From Porpolomopsis calyptriformis (Eukaryota > Basidiomycota > Agaricomycetes > Agaricales > Hygrophoraceae), in contig OX621167.1 of assembly GCA_951640195.1 (NCBI GenBank), positions 62,001 through 126,000 of the forward strand: a DNA stretch of 64,000 bases. The letters are read 5' to 3'. A program made the translations under genes and the position numbers. Below the pieces are notes generated by a model. That model saw nothing but the letters and a program-made list of their open reading frames with translations, searched no databases and had not been told where the DNA came from. This document shows, piece by piece, positions 47,354 through 62,508 of this stretch. The number at the start of each line of letters is the position of its first letter. The stretch's first letter is position 1.

Positions 47354-48276
47354 CTACCCAAGATCAGCCTCATGGGTAGGTGATGATGTATTTACACCGT
47401 ATCCATGGGAATCTGGGTTGATATTCTTCTCCTGAACATCGTTAGCCCACTGTTGGGCTGTATTTTCATTGATGCCAGTAGCAAAGAGAAGCATATAGCA
47501 TTAGAGCATCCCTAAGCCAAGATGTTGATTTCATTTACTCTCACCGTTAACTCCAAGGAACAAAGCAAGCGCACAGGTCACAGAGTGCCCTCTGTCAAAC
47601 CGGGGAGGTTTCGTGTGTGATTCTAGCTGCTGGAGACATAGCTGGAACCCCCTGCTTAGCCAGTTTGTATGGGTTTCGAATAAAGTATGCCATTCTATGT
47701 AGTTTGAATTGGAAAGCATGATGAGATAAGGGAAGCTTGTGTATGCAGAAGCTGCCTCTTACGGTATAAGGTTGGGTCTTCATGGGTGTATGGAGTCCAC
47801 CCATTTGCCTTGCATTTCTGAAGGTACTCCCGTCTGCCGAAGAAAGAGTGGCCAAAAAAGTGATTCATTCTAACTGCCCACGGTATTGTCGTTTTAGGTT
47901 GGAAGCTAGAGCCAAAGCTGCCATGGTTTTGTGATAACTCAACCCAGAGATCAGACCTGAGCCTTTCCAGGTAACGTGTGATACGATTTGCACTGGGATG
48001 AGGGTTAGCAACATTCGCCCAGTATTCAAGGTCAAGAAGAGCGATCTGAAGTGTGGTCGATAGAGGGAGAGTGTAGTGTCGATGTTTGTTTCTGCTTTTG
48101 CAAAAAGCATGTAAAATGATCTGCTTTTGCTGGTTCAATTTGAGGGTCAAGTCAGGTTGTGTGAAAGGGTGGCTGATTTCCTCAAAGAGCCAGATGGTGT
48201 CGCTTGGTGGAACAGGAGAGCGATCGTTCGACCACCGATTATTATCCGCATCCAAGCATCGAGAAGAACACATCAT
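47354..48276 (-). CDS. FGHS-family short form, unit 2
   Basis: Second copy of the three-exon gene at 18044-18966; identical product. Confidence 0.7.
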
Positions 48277-48810
48277 TTGGTTCCAAGGGTAGTTACATTT
48301 GGGGGTGGGTGGATAACTGCATGAAAACAAGATAATCAGCATAAAATTTATCTAGATGTGGTGAAAAAATAAGCATTCATTCAATCGCATGCGTATAGCC
48401 ATTGTGGTGCTGGAAGTAGTTTCGTGTGTGAGTCACAGCTCTTGATCACTACTTAGGCTCCTCACACATCACTTCATAGCACATCACTTCATAAGTACAT
48501 AACAGCTAGTTGATATTCACGCATACACAGACAAGATAGCTGGGAGTTAATCAATACAGTATCAAAGCAACTTGATATGTTATGCGTGACATCACATTTG
48601 CATACCAAAATGGGATGGGAGTGGCGCATGTGAACTTGCTAATTTACACCTGCACACAGCTCAACATGTCTACACAGGTTTAGCACAAATCGTATGTAGT
48701 AGACTTATATAGTAACTAGCTTGGAATGCAGCAATACAAGTTGATTAATATTTGTGGAAAGTTTGATGCGACATGCATGCAGCGTAATAGATGCTAATTC
48801 AGTAATTTTA

Positions 48811-49961
48811 TCAAGACCATAACCTCCATGATGGTCTGTAGTTAAGCTTTCTGTCTCCATAGAGAACCTGAACCTGAGTGTGGTTGCTTTCGAGCATTTC
48901 ACCTGACGCAATCATCTCCTCCATCCTTTTCAATGCCAACCGTGCAAACTCTTCACAGTCCATGTCTATCCAAGCGTCGAATATACCAGCCCACGTAGCT
49001 GTGTTTGTAAAGGTATTATTGAGATATATAACTTGAGGCGATGCTTGTAAACTGGATTTGGGGGAATTTTTTGCTAAGATTCTAGCGGACTGCTTGATAA
49101 AGTCAGTAGTACCCTTCACTTTCAAGCTAGTGCCAACCACAAGGAGAAGATCTAGTTGGCGACTGGGGGTGGTAGTTAACCCAAGATCATTTTGCTGCAC
49201 GTTTGCTATTTCTTCTCCTCGAGGATGTGGTTCTCCGTAAAGAATGATATTGGGTCGGAGTCGAGGCACAGTCGTTCTGCGTTTGCCCTGCTCTACCCTC
49301 TTTTCCATATTGATTTGACATTCAGTGCATTCTGGTAGTTGGCCCTCTTTCAAAGAGGGGTAGTATGGTTCGAGGATAAAAATGGAGGAGCAGCCAGGGC
49401 ATCGTAGTTCCTCTAGGGATCCATGCAATGGAATGCATCGGGCTGGTCCATCACTGGGGTGAATTTCTGAGGACATATGTAACCCAGCCTTGAGCTCCAA
49501 ACCATCGATATTTTGAGTGTAAACACGGAGTAACACTCCTTGGAGGTCTAGAGCACGAAGGAAATGGTGGAAGGCAGTGGGTTGTGCGATCGCCGCTTTC
49601 TCAGCAAGGGTGGCAATGAGCTGACAATGCAGTGATTGTTGCTTTTGGGTCTAGAACATTAACTTGGTCAACTAATCCTCACTTGAACATATATTTCTCA
49701 CTACGAGGGATGAGCTAGTAAGCAGATCAGTCAGGTTGACTCCGGTAAATCCAGATAGTGCGTTGCCAGTATATAAGCCGTCTGGTCCTCTAAAACATGG
49801 AATACCTGCAGCCACGGATATTCCTGCTCCTAGAGAGTAGGTAAGTATTTCAATGAAACATGATGATGGGTCGATTTACCACAGAGCACGACGATTCTCT
49901 TTGCTTTCAGTATTCCATCCATTAGATCTGTTGCACTTTGTTTTATAGTGGAGGGGAACAT
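48811..49961 (-). CDS. Sir2-family deacylase, unit 2
   Basis: Second copy of the gene at 19501-20651 (exons 49961-49880, 49829-49705, 49650-48811). All motifs intact; product identical. Confidence 0.9.
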
Positions 49962-50033
49962 AATAGCTGAGTTTTTAGCAGTAACACGGTGAAGGATAGT
50001 AGGTATTAGATAAGCTAGAAGAATGGTAAGGTA

Positions 50034-51399
50034 TCAAATAAGCAAATCTGAGCTACACCGAGGGCAAGTATAGTATGTTTGGTCTGTAACAACTAATAGC
50101 TCATAAGAGTCTGTGTTATCTATGCCGAATTCTGCCTCAAGCCAGTTTTCCCAGTCAGTGTCTATCATATTTAACCGAGACTCCTCAATGAGGTGAGCAG
50201 CTATCCATCCAGAGGCTTGGACGACACTGCGTTCCTGTGAAGAAAGCAACTTTCTAGCCTTGTTCACGATCCTAATATTTCCGGCTGTAAAATAAGTGAG
50301 ACCTCCCCTAGCTGTGGGTTGGAAAGCAACTTGAAGTATAATTTTTGGGGTGTCGGCAAACTTCTCTATAGCATAGAGATTGTTAAGATACTGCTGCTGG
50401 GTAATGTTGGCAGGGGTTCCTAGGCAAGTAAGATGGGACCATCTTTTGCAGGACCAGCAGTAGCGTTGTTCCTCTGTATCGGGGGACCAAAGTGAATAAC
50501 AGTGAGTTGCGCCACATATTTCTGGCTCGCCCTACCACCCAATAGATTACTACAGGGTATATGTTTAGTTCAATGAACGCACCTTCAATGCCTGCCTATG
50601 CCCATCCCAGAAGTATCTAATAGAAATTTTAGTATAATAGATGGGTTGGTATTATCGTCAAGCTTACCGCATGTAATACGCGGTTACTGGAGGTTGATCT
50701 TCAATCTGATTTTTAATAATAACAATGTCGATTGTATCTACAGTTTAATTTTCAGTTCAGTTCAGTTCATTCTTTTATATCTGCTTCTCGATATAATAAC
50801 CCTCACCTTCCAAGGCTTGCGCATCAATGATATCTGTAGAATCAGAGCCACACAGCTCTTGCTTTCCAAATGTGTTTATATACCTGTCAAGAGTAAGAAG
50901 AACATAGAGTGACAGGAGAAGGAGTAGGTTTTGAGATACAACCTTTTAGTATCAGCCTTAACATCACTTCTCTCCAACAACTGCTTGGCTGTATACATCC
51001 ATGAAACCTTAGCAAGATACTTGTTCTAAAGCACATTGTCAACATTGGGTAGGGTAGCTTGAGCAGGTGTATCACCTTAGTAGTTTTTCTTATTTGTAGG
51101 ATCAAACCTTTCCAGTAGTCATCCATTATAATATTATTTTCTTCCTTTGCATGGAGGCCAAGGTGACGGATGAGGCAGCTGTGTTTGAGGGAAATAATCA
51201 AATGACTACTATTCAAGCATTATCGATAAACACTTACAAGTCATTCTTAACGAATTTGCAAGGAGAGCCTATAAAGTTTTGATTTGGAACAAATAGAACA
51301 AGGCATAGGTGATATCTCACCATCATTTGGATTAGGAACCTCGAGGTATTCTACGACTTTTGCAGATTTCCATTGTTTTTCCTCGGTTGTAGGTGCCAT
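50034..51399 (-). CDS. BAH-PHD protein, unit 2
   Basis: Second copy of the eight-exon gene at 20724-22089; no difference seen. Confidence 0.85.
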
Positions 51400-51528
51400 A
51401 ATAATAAATCTACGGACCAATGTTGATTATTCGTATTATATTCCCACAGCTATATATATGTCACGTGAATGTAGATACACTTTGTCTCGACTATTGCACA
51501 AACATAGCTCTCGATCTTAACCTCCAAT

Positions 51529-54500
51529 ATGGCAAACCAGGCAAATGAAGGTGCAGATTATGACAGTGATATAGATAGGATCATAGCTATGTCCTCACTA
51601 GCCAAGGTAAGCCTATCCCTAGTAGTTATGTATCTAATTCGATTCACACAATTAAATCATTACGAGGCTAATAAAACCATAATAAACCAGGAAGGGGATT
51701 CGACTTCTAGTGGTTCAGATGATAGTGATATACGTAATATCCTGAATATGCCTTGTGCAGAGAAGATGCCAATGCCAATACCGATGCTAGGAGAAAAACA
51801 TATGCCTTCCAAAAAACATATATTAATCAACAAAAAGCCAGTATACTCAGTAAGTGTATATCTGTTTTCAAGGTTAAAGTGCTCACATTATTACAGACAA
51901 CGTTAATTAGCCTAAATCATCTTAACATCCAGAATTCGGATCAGCAATATATATCGATACCTCCATTGGCTCCCTTAGGTCCCCAGCCAGGTCCTTCAAG
52001 GGTCCAAAACGCAATAAGTAGAAAGGATAATGACGCTGTATGTCTCAATTAACCTATGACAATAATAACTTACATTTATTTATTTTCCAGGTGGCGAAAG
52101 CATGGTATGTATTTTAAGAGAAATCATAAGATACTTGCGTATTAATACTGGTTAGGTTTAGTGATTATAGCTCTCCTTCAGAGCCTTCGGTGGATATTAG
52201 AAGGAACAACTCGCGATTTGAAACCAGACACCGGTGAATAAATCTATCATTCGAAATGTTAGGTTAAATACTAAACTTTTAGAAGCTCAACAAGCCGATC
52301 ATCGTCGCCAGCTAGCAATAACGGATCAGATTTCATTGGATCCAGTGAAAGTGACAGCGCTCATTCTCATTTACTAGCAAAAAATGCCATTCGATTGAAT
52401 CTACCACGATCTGAGCAAGAGCTTTTTATAGGTATGTTCTTATATTATTGGTGGTGATTAGACTCATTAAGGATATTAGACACGAAGCTAGCAGATCCAA
52501 GGATATGGGCTTCAGCTTGTCAATCATTGGGATCTGCTAAGCCTGGAAACCACCTGGATCACGCGGTCATAGAAATTTACCTTTTGAAATCATGGTATAT
52601 GTCCATTCAACCCCAGATGCCATCTCAGAGATATTCCTACTATCTAGACTCGGAAACGGTGAGCAGGGTAATAAGAGAAGAAGAAGACATCCTGTCTACC
52701 GAAATCCATAAAACTCTCCTTCTTCCACCTCACGTTGCTATCCCGAAAAAGCCTGTGTTATTTTTCCCTCCACTATCATGGCAATCTTCTGCAACCCAAA
52801 GGCTAGCTTTATTTGATTACCAGCAGGAGAAGGTTCTTGTTTTTAGCCATGGAGCTCCACTCGAAACCAATATGTACTCAGATTGGACGGAGTGGAATGG
52901 CAACTACTATTGGAGGGCTATTGCTAATGTGTTTGGGTGGATCCTGGGTAGTGAGTTGGATGAGCGAGGTCCCCAAGTAATCGAACCGAATTGGAATACG
53001 GTGAAAATCTCGTTTCTATACAGAAGAAGCATATTCATATACATATTTCAACAGAGTGAGGCCGACACTGGTTCCTGGATGGCATCGCTTTGCCAAGAAA
53101 TCTTTGATAATGGTTGGATGTATTCCACAGACATTAACCAACACCCACTTGCACCCAAATTGCAATGTGTTCATGCGATGCGAGAGAGAATATTTCTCAC
53201 TGCGCTTCAAACTGTACAAAAATCATATGACTTCTGGAACAAGACTCAGACCCTGCTTCGGTATTCCATGGAACCCAATTCTGAGGTTGTGAATGATATG
53301 AAGGCTGGGCTTTTAAAATTCAAGCGTTTCGAGGTAATAGCACTTGCGCTTGCAACTGCTCGTATGAAGTGTGAGTATTATCTCATTCCGATTACCTGTG
53401 ATAATCAATCTAAAGAGGCTACCTATATTAATCAACTAGGCCATCTTCTGGATAGTCACGACAAGGATGGCAATGCCAGCAATGACGACAACAATCACAA
53501 TGATGATGACAATGATGACAACGATGATGATTCCATTGTAATCAACCTACCACCTCAGCCTTCCAGAAGGTCTCTACCTGAAATCCAACTTCCAGAGGTT
53601 GAGCTAAATGGGAATGGGGGTGAAGAAGCATTAGCAACAAGCGTTGATGAGCGGCCTTTTGATGACTACGAATCAGCTATGTTGGTTTGCTCCGAGGATC
53701 AAGCTGATATCATTCCAAACACGTGGACCTTTGACACCAATGGAATGCTTGTATTGGGCAAGCACTGGAGTATCTGGAGGGATAGAGGCTATAGGTTGCA
53801 GGCCGATTTTTTCTCTATGTTCAATAACCAGGAACCGGTTCTCCTCAATGACCACCTTCTTCCACACTGGGATTCAAGTGATCAAGCAAGTGGATGTTTA
53901 CCATCATCTCCAGTTGCATACCCATCCTCGTTATCTTCTCATTCTTCTGAGGTGCTGAATTCCCTACCAGCTATGGACAACCCAGATGTGACTGTGATGG
54001 GTGCTCAGGATATGTTGGATGAGGCGGGAGGGGTGGAAGGGACATCAGAGAGCCAGGGTGTGTTTGTAAAAGGTAAAGCACGCAACAACAAATTCATCTA
54101 CTTCGACTTGGAGAAGGATAGAGTAAACCTGGACGATGAAGAAGTGTCAGTGTCGGTGGATATCGACAGCGTCATATGGGTCACGCATAAACCACAGTTC
54201 ATTGGTCCAATCAATATTCACCTTCTTCCACTGTTAGACGACAAACCTCCATTCTCTATCAACAATCATGTCTATGTCCAGGTTCTACAACCACCTACCA
54301 CTCGAAATCCTAGGCAGAGGTCTAAAAGGTATCCACTTAGTGCCTTGCCACATACCCATTTCGGGCAGATGGGTCAAGGATCAGGCCAATTTAACACCTA
54401 CGTCTTCTTCCCTCGTATGATTAGGAAAGACCCAGGAACGCATAGAATGACTACTCTGATGCCAAGGGAGGTACAGGAGTTGTGGTTCTCACAAGTGATC

Positions 54501-56884
54501 ATGCCTGCTCTGCCAGTGGTTTTAGCCAACTACACCGGAATTATGGAGTATCTTCCTACAAGCGTCAGTAATCTCCAATGGAAAATAGGGACAAGACGTA
54601 CGACCAAGACCATTCCCCTCACACCTGAAGCATTTTCTTCCATGCAAACCACTCTCTGCGACATCATAAATAACCAGCCCGATCTCCTAGGCCGATTCGG
54701 GTCCTTTTTCTTTGTTGTAGATGCTCGAGGTATCAAACTGCTCTCTAAGCAGCACCACCCAACCGAGAATATATATCAGGCACTCTGTTCGATGATTCCT
54801 AACATGGACTGGGATTATATGAAGGACCGATCGCATGGAGAACTCTTGCTTGATCTTGGGATTTCATACCATCCTCCTTCTAGGGAGGATCAGGAGCCAT
54901 TGGTAGGGCTGTGGAGGTTAGATAGGATCGACGACTCGTACGACCTTATGGGGATGAAAAAAGGAATGACCCATTATACTGCCATGTTTGGAGCTTATGG
55001 AGGGAGACAGGCTGAAACCAAGTTGAAGAAAAGTCGGCTTGTACACCTTTGCTTCCGATCCAGCTACAACCTTTGCTTTGAGGTGGTGCGACTTCCTGGC
55101 CAAACGAACTACCTATGTGATGACTGTGATGCAGTCAAGACAAATGACCGATTCATGACTAGCTGTGATCACTGGAAAAAGCTGTTTCAATCTTCTCAAA
55201 TCCAGTCATTCGGCGTTAGAGAAGAAGTTAGAGGGAGTGGGTTAGCCATTATAAAGCTTCTTGATGTAGCATCTGAAAAGGTAAGCAGCGAAATAACTGC
55301 AAACTAGAAATGTCTAATGATTGCCAGGCACAAGACTATATGTCGTCTGACCCTATCATTTGGATCAAGTCGAGCCTCTTTTTCAAGTTGTTGGCAAGAA
55401 GGCTAGCAGAGTTTCAAAACATCCAACTACACCTTTCACGAAATCGACCAAGCAACTATGGGATGATGGCTACGCTTATCATCCACCTGATTAAGCACAC
55501 CATGGTCACGCCAAGGATAAAGCACACATTCTTGAATGATGTGTTGCGAGACCTTCGTTTCAGTTCGATAATGTGGAGGTTCGGAATGTTCTTTCTTCAC
55601 GACCTCAAGTTGAAGAAAGGAGTGCTATCTCTAAGAGAACTACCGGAGGAGGATCCAGCTGAGGTTATCCAAGCGTATGGACAGTCCTTGAAGAAGCCAC
55701 AGGCAACTCAAGCCAACCAGCCATATCACCTTATTCAAATGTATCAGCAAGATGCGTGCCCTTGGGGTCCTGATCCATCTTGGTCAAGAATTCAGAAACT
55801 GTTGGAAACCGAGCCAGAGATTTTCCTTAGGGAATGGAGGTTGGATGATGACTGGGAAGCTCCTGAACTGCTTTACACAAAGCTGTTGTTTGTTGAGTTC
55901 ACGCATCAGCTGTGGCTAAGTCTGGCAGAGCAGTTTGCATCAGCAGGTGTTTTACCCAAGCCAACCACAGTTCAGGAAGCAATGGAGACTTGGACGGTAC
56001 CTGCGATTCAGCATATCATAGGCATTGACCATTGCCGATTCCTTCCTTCGAGCTGTGGCCTTAAAGGAAAGCTTCCTTTGAGTCACTCCCATGATCTATC
56101 ATTTTCAGCACGTCGGGCAACCTTCTTCCCTGAACAAACTATCCAGATCCCAGAGAATTCAGTCTGGAAACCATACACCCAGCCTGGAGGATATATCTCC
56201 ACTTACCACCAATATCTTGTGGATTGGGATATGGATGAAGGTGATCAGCTCTGCCGTGAATTGGACAATATATTTGGCCAGTTACAATGCCTTCCTGTAG
56301 GTGGCCTATCGAATAAAAAGGGGAAACAAGTCATATGGGGGATGAAATCAGGCAAGATCAACTTTATTTCGAATTCAAAGTTCTATCGGATTGAAGAAAT
56401 TGGGAAAGAGGTGGCTGCGCGTCCACGAACTCAGGTCCTAAAAAGGCCTCATGCTTCAAAGAATATACTTCAGAGACGACTAGATGAAACCTTGGGGAGA
56501 TCGATAAAACCACCTATTCGGAGCCGAAAGTCTGCCAAAATCTACCAAAAACGAAAGCCTCCTGTGAGACAGAAAGCAGACAACAATCCTTCAGGTTCAG
56601 AGAGCGGGAAAGAGCAACAGGTTAGGGTTACTCGCTCAAAGGCCAAGGCTGCCCAGAAAGACGAGGGAAGAAAGGGGGTGAGTGGTGTGTGGATAACTCG
56701 GTCAAGAATGAACGCTGCTAGGAAAGATGCGGAGAGAGAAGATTCAGGTTCAGGAAGACATATAGTAGGTAGATCTCAGTCAAGAGTCAAGGCTGCTAGG
56801 GAACGGGCAGATTTAGAGTCTGATTCCGATTCCGATTCATTAGAGTACACAGATGAGCCAGGATCAGAGCAATCTAGTAGCTAA
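51529..56884 (+). CDS. Very large unknown protein, unit 2 (one Arg/Gln change)
   Basis: Second copy of the gene at 22219-27574. One change: A at 54646 instead of G at 25336 turns Arg into Gln in the SSM-R/Q-TT segment. All exons, the 14-nt micro-exon (52091-52104) and the basic C-terminal repeats are preserved. Confidence 0.75.
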
Positions 56885-56944
56885 TGTATCGATTTGAAGA
56901 TTATATATTCACAGGTCTATTCTACCTATATGTGTTACACTGCT

Positions 56945-58960
56945 CATTGTGGTACCCCAATCAGTCTGCCCATGGGGATGTGGTTATTCTGGGATGTTAT
57001 CACACTAATGCTATTGATTGAACATAACATGCTGATGGTTAGAGAGCTCGGTGAGAAGTTGAAGGTATAACCTCTGATACCTCTTGCATGCTAATTACGG
57101 TACCCCAATTATTCCACACATGAGGATTGGACTACTCCTGATGTTTGTAGCACCAATGCTATTGATTGAACATAAAATCCTGATGCTTAGAGGGCTCTCT
57201 GATAAGTTGAAGGTATACCCTCCCATACCTGTTGTATACTTATTGCAGCACCCTAGTTAATCCACACATGATGATTGAACTATTCCTAACCTTTGTAATA
57301 CTCATGCTATTGATTGAACATAAAATCCTGATACTCGGAGAGCTCTGTGATAAGTTGAAGGTATATCATCCGATACTTCTTACATACTATACCCCAATCA
57401 TTCCACACATGAGGATTAGACTACTCCTGACCTTTGTAACACTAATGCTGTTGATTTAACATAAAATCCCGATGCTTAGAGAGCTCTCTGATAAGTTAAA
57501 GGTATACCACCCCATGATATCTTATATACTTATTGCGGCACCCTAGTCAATCCATACACGAGGATTAGACTATTCCCAATGTTTATAACACTAATGCTAT
57601 TGATTGAACATGAAATCCTGATGCTCAGAGAGCTCTGTGATAACTTGAAGGTATACCCCCCCCTACCTCCTGTATACTTCTTGCGGCACCCCAGTCTATC
57701 TACACATGATGATTGGACTATTCCCAATGTTTGTAACACAGGTGCTATTGATTGAACATGAAATCCTGATGCTCAGAGAGCTCTGTGATAAGTTAGAGAT
57801 ATACCCCCCTATACCCCTTATATAGCTTATTGCAGTGCCTCATTCTGTCCATATATTGTCATTCCGAGCATCTGTAACACTGGTGCTATTGATTGAACAT
57901 GAAATTGTGATGTTTAAAGAGGTCTGTGATAAGTTGGAGATATACTCCCCCATACCCCTTATATAGCTTATTGCAGTACCTCATTCTGACCATATATTGT
58001 TATTCCAAGCATCTATAACACTGGTGCTATTGATTGAACATGAAATTGTGATGTTTAAAGAGGTCTGTGATAAGTTGGAGATATACTCCCTCATACCCTT
58101 TATATACCTTATTGGAGTGCCTTATTCTACCCATATATTGTTATTCCGAGCATCTATGACACTAGTGCTATTGATTGAACATGAAATTATGATGTTTAAA
58201 GATGTCTGTAATAAGTTGGAGATATACCCCCCCATACCCCTTATATAACTGATTGCGGTACCCCAAATGGTCTATAACTTAGGATTTTTGTATTCCCCAC
58301 CTCTATGACACTGGGGCTATTGATTGAATATAAAACCCAGGTTTTTAAAGACCTCTGTAATAAGTTGGAGATATACCCCCCCATACCCCTTATATAGCTT
58401 ATTGCGGTACCTTATTCTGCCTATACATCAGGATTTTGTTATTCCGAGCCTCTATGACACTACTGCTATCGATTGAACATGAAATCCTGATTTTTAAAGA
58501 GCTCTGTGATAAGTTGGAGATATACCCCCCCATACCCCTTATATAGCTTATTGCGGTACCCCAAATGGTCTATAAATCAGGATTTTTGTATTCCCAGTAT
58601 CTGTGACACTAGTGCTATCGATTGAACATAAAATCCTGATTTTTAAAGAGCTCTGTGATAAGTTGGAGATATACCCCCCCATACCCCTTATATCACTGAT
58701 TGCGGTACCCCAAATGGTCCATAAATTGGGATTTTTGTATTCCCCACCTCTATGACACTGGGGCTATCGATTGAATATGAAACCCCGATTTTTAGAGCAG
58801 TCTATAGCTACTTATACTTATGCCTCCTCCTAAAACCTTACTATCTTCCACCACGACATACCAAATGCTCTAAAAATCGGAATTTTCTGTGGGCCCACCA
58901 TTAGTTCACTGTGCCTATCGAATGGATATGAAATTGTGATTTATAGAGTGCAATACAATA
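56945..58960. repeat. Satellite array between units 2 and 3
   Basis: Second full copy of the array at 27635-29650, with the same monomer order and spacing. Preservation of the exact monomer series shows that array and genes were amplified together as one block. Confidence 0.93.
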
Positions 58961-59357
58961 GCTGGGCTGCATAATGGTATAAATGGAGTATTTTACATAT
59001 ATCTCAAGAATGGGACCGCCAATTTTTTTAATTTATGGCTTAAACCGATTGTATTGGGATGCCCTAACGATCCCCCAAAGAATTTTGAATTAATTTTGTG
59101 CCAGCATTTTGGTCATTTTGTTGATAATGGGTCCCTGATATATAAATACTAGATTTTGACCAATAAATGCTGGCCTCTGCCACACTGAACTTGGAAGAAG
59201 CTTGTAAAAGATGATGCTCAGACTTGCAACAAAGGAAGGTCTTATCTGTTGATCACACAGAGGATACTATCGAACACTGCCCCATGCTCAGGAGGCAACT
59301 TGTATCAAAGGAAGATGTGGTACAATATAGTCGTATACATGGGCAGGTCCACACCAC

Positions 59358-62300
59358 TCATGTTGATTGGGTTTCGCCCACCTTCTTCCTTCCACCTTCC
59401 TTCCACTTAGCGTGTGCCCAGGCGTCAGGTGGCACAGGGAACGGCAAAATACAGTACTTGTATGGCCGCAAGTGCTTTTTGTCACAGTCCTGTACAAAGT
59501 TAGGTCGACGAACCTTCTGCACACGCGACTTGCAGAATCCACATGAAAGGCGGCACCAATCGCCCTTCTTATCAAGCATGCTTGACGTTACAAAACAGCC
59601 CACACCACATGTCGGACATGCCGGAGGATCCAATCCCCATGGGCAGTCCTCGTTGGAGAGCGCGAATTGCGTGACGGAAATGTCACCTCCTGATTCCGAT
59701 TCCGATCCCTTCCATGCACGAATGAGCAGGACGGGTGTGTGTGAGAGGATGTCTACTCGGTCAAATGACCGATGCAGCGCTTCCTCCACATCCTGCATGT
59801 TCTTCTCTTGCTGAAGGAATGCCAGCTCAACGAATAACGGCAATGCAGATGTGACTTTGATAGGCGATAACACCTTTGCGGAGAATCCAATGACCCAAGT
59901 GAAGATATTACTAGAAGGAGGGATAAAACGGTTTATTGATTGTTGGGCAGAAGTCGCAAAGGGGAAGGGGAAGAGGGAAATCCTGCATACCTTTCAACCA
60001 GGGACTTCCACGACTGTAGACTTCCCTCGTGGTGAAATGTGTGCCCACAGCACAGGGCAATCAAGCCCTTGATTGATGGGTTCTGCATAAACACGGGATC
60101 GTATGCATCCTGCATAGTAGCGCGTAGAATCTGGGGAAACCGGTTCCGGTTCAGTTCCAGTTCGACGATAGCATCTTCTTATGAAGTCCTCCAACAACTA
60201 CTTACTTCGGTGATGTGGGCGTGGCGGTTGGTTTTGGCCCCTGGGAATGCGTAGACTAACTCCCCCGTTTGAACTGTAGTATGGCCTTCAAGGACGACAA
60301 GGACTGCTGAGTTCGGGAATCGCTTTATCCACTCCACCGCTTGTGAGCGCAATGCTTTGAGAGTGCGTCCATTATTCAAGTAAACGTATATAGTCTGGAG
60401 CTGTTTATAGAATACCATAAGCCTAAATCACTCGGTCATTCGAGGAAACGTCCCTCACCTGGTCATCCTGCTCGTGCTTGTAAAAGTCTTTCAATCGCCC
60501 TGCGATATTCGGGGCGGTTAGTGTCTCTTTGACCATTCTTGCCTCACATGTGTATATGTGGATGTAGAGGAGGGGGGTTATAACCCTCCCCCCGTGGAAG
60601 AATGATTTTATTCGTGAGTTGATTGTATACTGAAGAAGGAAAATCAGTGGTGTTGTCTTGCATGAAGTAGATCCAAACCTTGGGAAGTATTTTTTTGAGG
60701 CGACAATGCCTCAGGCAGTACCATGGAGTTCCCTCAGGAACATCCCACTGGACACACGCAGTCGAGTCCGAGGAAACACACAGCATGACACCACACCCTG
60801 GTTCACTGCATACCACAAATGACCCACCATCACTACAATATTGGCAAAACTATCCAAAACATGCAGCATATTAGCGGGACTCGTAATAAATTATTTTTCC
60901 TCCCATCTTCTTACCATCTTTGCCGACCCCTTGCCTTGTGCTTCATCATCATCTTGAGATGATGATGCCGTTTCCGACGTCAGTTTATCCATGTTCTCCA
61001 ATGAATGGAGAAAGTCTTCGCCAGGGTTTCCTGGCAGTGCATCCGTGATGCAGGTTGACGTGTGAAACCCATAGCGCCGTCGCTTCACTGCACGGCCACC
61101 TGCAGCAGCCTTCCTCTTCCTCTTCTTGGGCACACGGTTGGAAGTCTGTTTTTTCGTCGCTCCACTTGACGAACTCCTCCTCTCTGCACCCACATGCTTC
61201 GCATTGGGTTGAGATGGTGGATCCAGGGAGGGGGAGGATGCAGGCAACGGATGGTTGTTGATTGAAGATGATGCTGTGAGCATCGGATCAATGCCGAAGT
61301 TTTCATCCTGAAGTGGAGGTGATGTTGGCTTGCCTCCGCTCGAGCTGGTTGCTTTGTTTAAAAAGAGTGTGTAATGTCAACAACTGTTCATCAAAGAAAC
61401 AATGTAGGATGATGTACATGGAATGTTTGCCAAGTCACCGAGGTCGAAATTGAACTCGGGCTGGTTCTCTGCTATACTGCCGCGCATCACAGCAGCAGGT
61501 TGATTAGCTGCATCCTTGGCTGGGGCGGCAGGGTTGGCAGGGGCGGCAGGTGTCGCAGGGGCGGTGGATTTGGCTGGGGGGGCGGATTTAGCTGGGGGGG
61601 CGGATTTGGCTGGGGGGGCGGATTTGGCTGGGGCAGCAGGGTTGGCGGTGGCGGCGGGTTTGGCTGGGGCAGTGGTTTGGGCTGGGGCGGCGGGTTTGGC
61701 AGGGGCGGTGGATTTGGCAGGGGCAGTGGGGTTGACAGTGGCGGATTTGGCTGGGGCAGCAGGGTTGGCGGTGGCGGCGGTTTTAGCTGGGGCGGTGGTT
61801 TGGGCTCGGGCGGCGGTTTTAGCTGGGGCGGTGGTTTGGGCTCGGGCGGCGGGTTTGGCAGGGGCGGTGGGTTTGGATGCAGGAATGGGCTGGGCTGGGG
61901 CGGTGGCTTGGTTGCCGGTATTTTCAAATGTTGCGAGCGTTAGTTTGTTTCCGACTTGCACCTGTTCCAATGCTGCCAACAATGGCTCTAGACTACCACA
62001 GAATGTGGGTCATTATGCTATGCCACAGATCAGATCCAATACATACCTGTGTGAGTCGGCCTTGTCTTTCGTGAGATCGATGGGCCGAGATGTGGAGGTA
62101 GATGGAGATGGAGCCGACTGGTGGGTCTGTTCACCTACTTGGCGCTCTTGGCCAGGATCGGAAGGAGGCTGGGTGGCTTGGGTAAGGGGTGGTTGGTGGA
62201 TGAGGGCATTTGGCTGCGTGCTAGTTGGTGATGATATGTTAATAAAGAGACATAAAGATATGTTTGTTTGTTTGTTCATACTCTATGCCGCGTGCAGAAA

Positions 62301-62508
62301 TTTTGGGAGAAGGTGAGATGTTCAGGAAATCGTTGGGATTCCAACCACCTTCATTGGGTTCAGGGGTATAGCGTGGTGAAGGTTGATTGGTTGTGTGGCC
62401 TTGGGTCGGGGAGATATTCATCGGAGAGGGTGGGTTGCCTTGGGAGGAATCACTATCAGAGTAATCATCCCCATGAAAGTTGCTAGTCGCTGATTGTGTA
62501 TGGGGCAT
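59358..62508 (-). CDS. PHD-like zinc-finger protein, copy 3
   Basis: Third copy of the gene at 738-3888; complete and identical in product. Confidence 0.82.

Larger units (their letters stand above)
29311..58620. repeat. 29,310-bp tandem unit, copy 2
   Basis: This is the only copy fully enclosed by repeat junctions on both sides. It differs from copy 1 at 45275 (silent change in the JmjC gene), 45966 (Glu to Gly in the JmjC protein) and 54646 (Arg to Gln in the large protein). These differences favour distinct physical copies over a pure computational duplication, but polishing errors are not excluded. Confidence 0.97.
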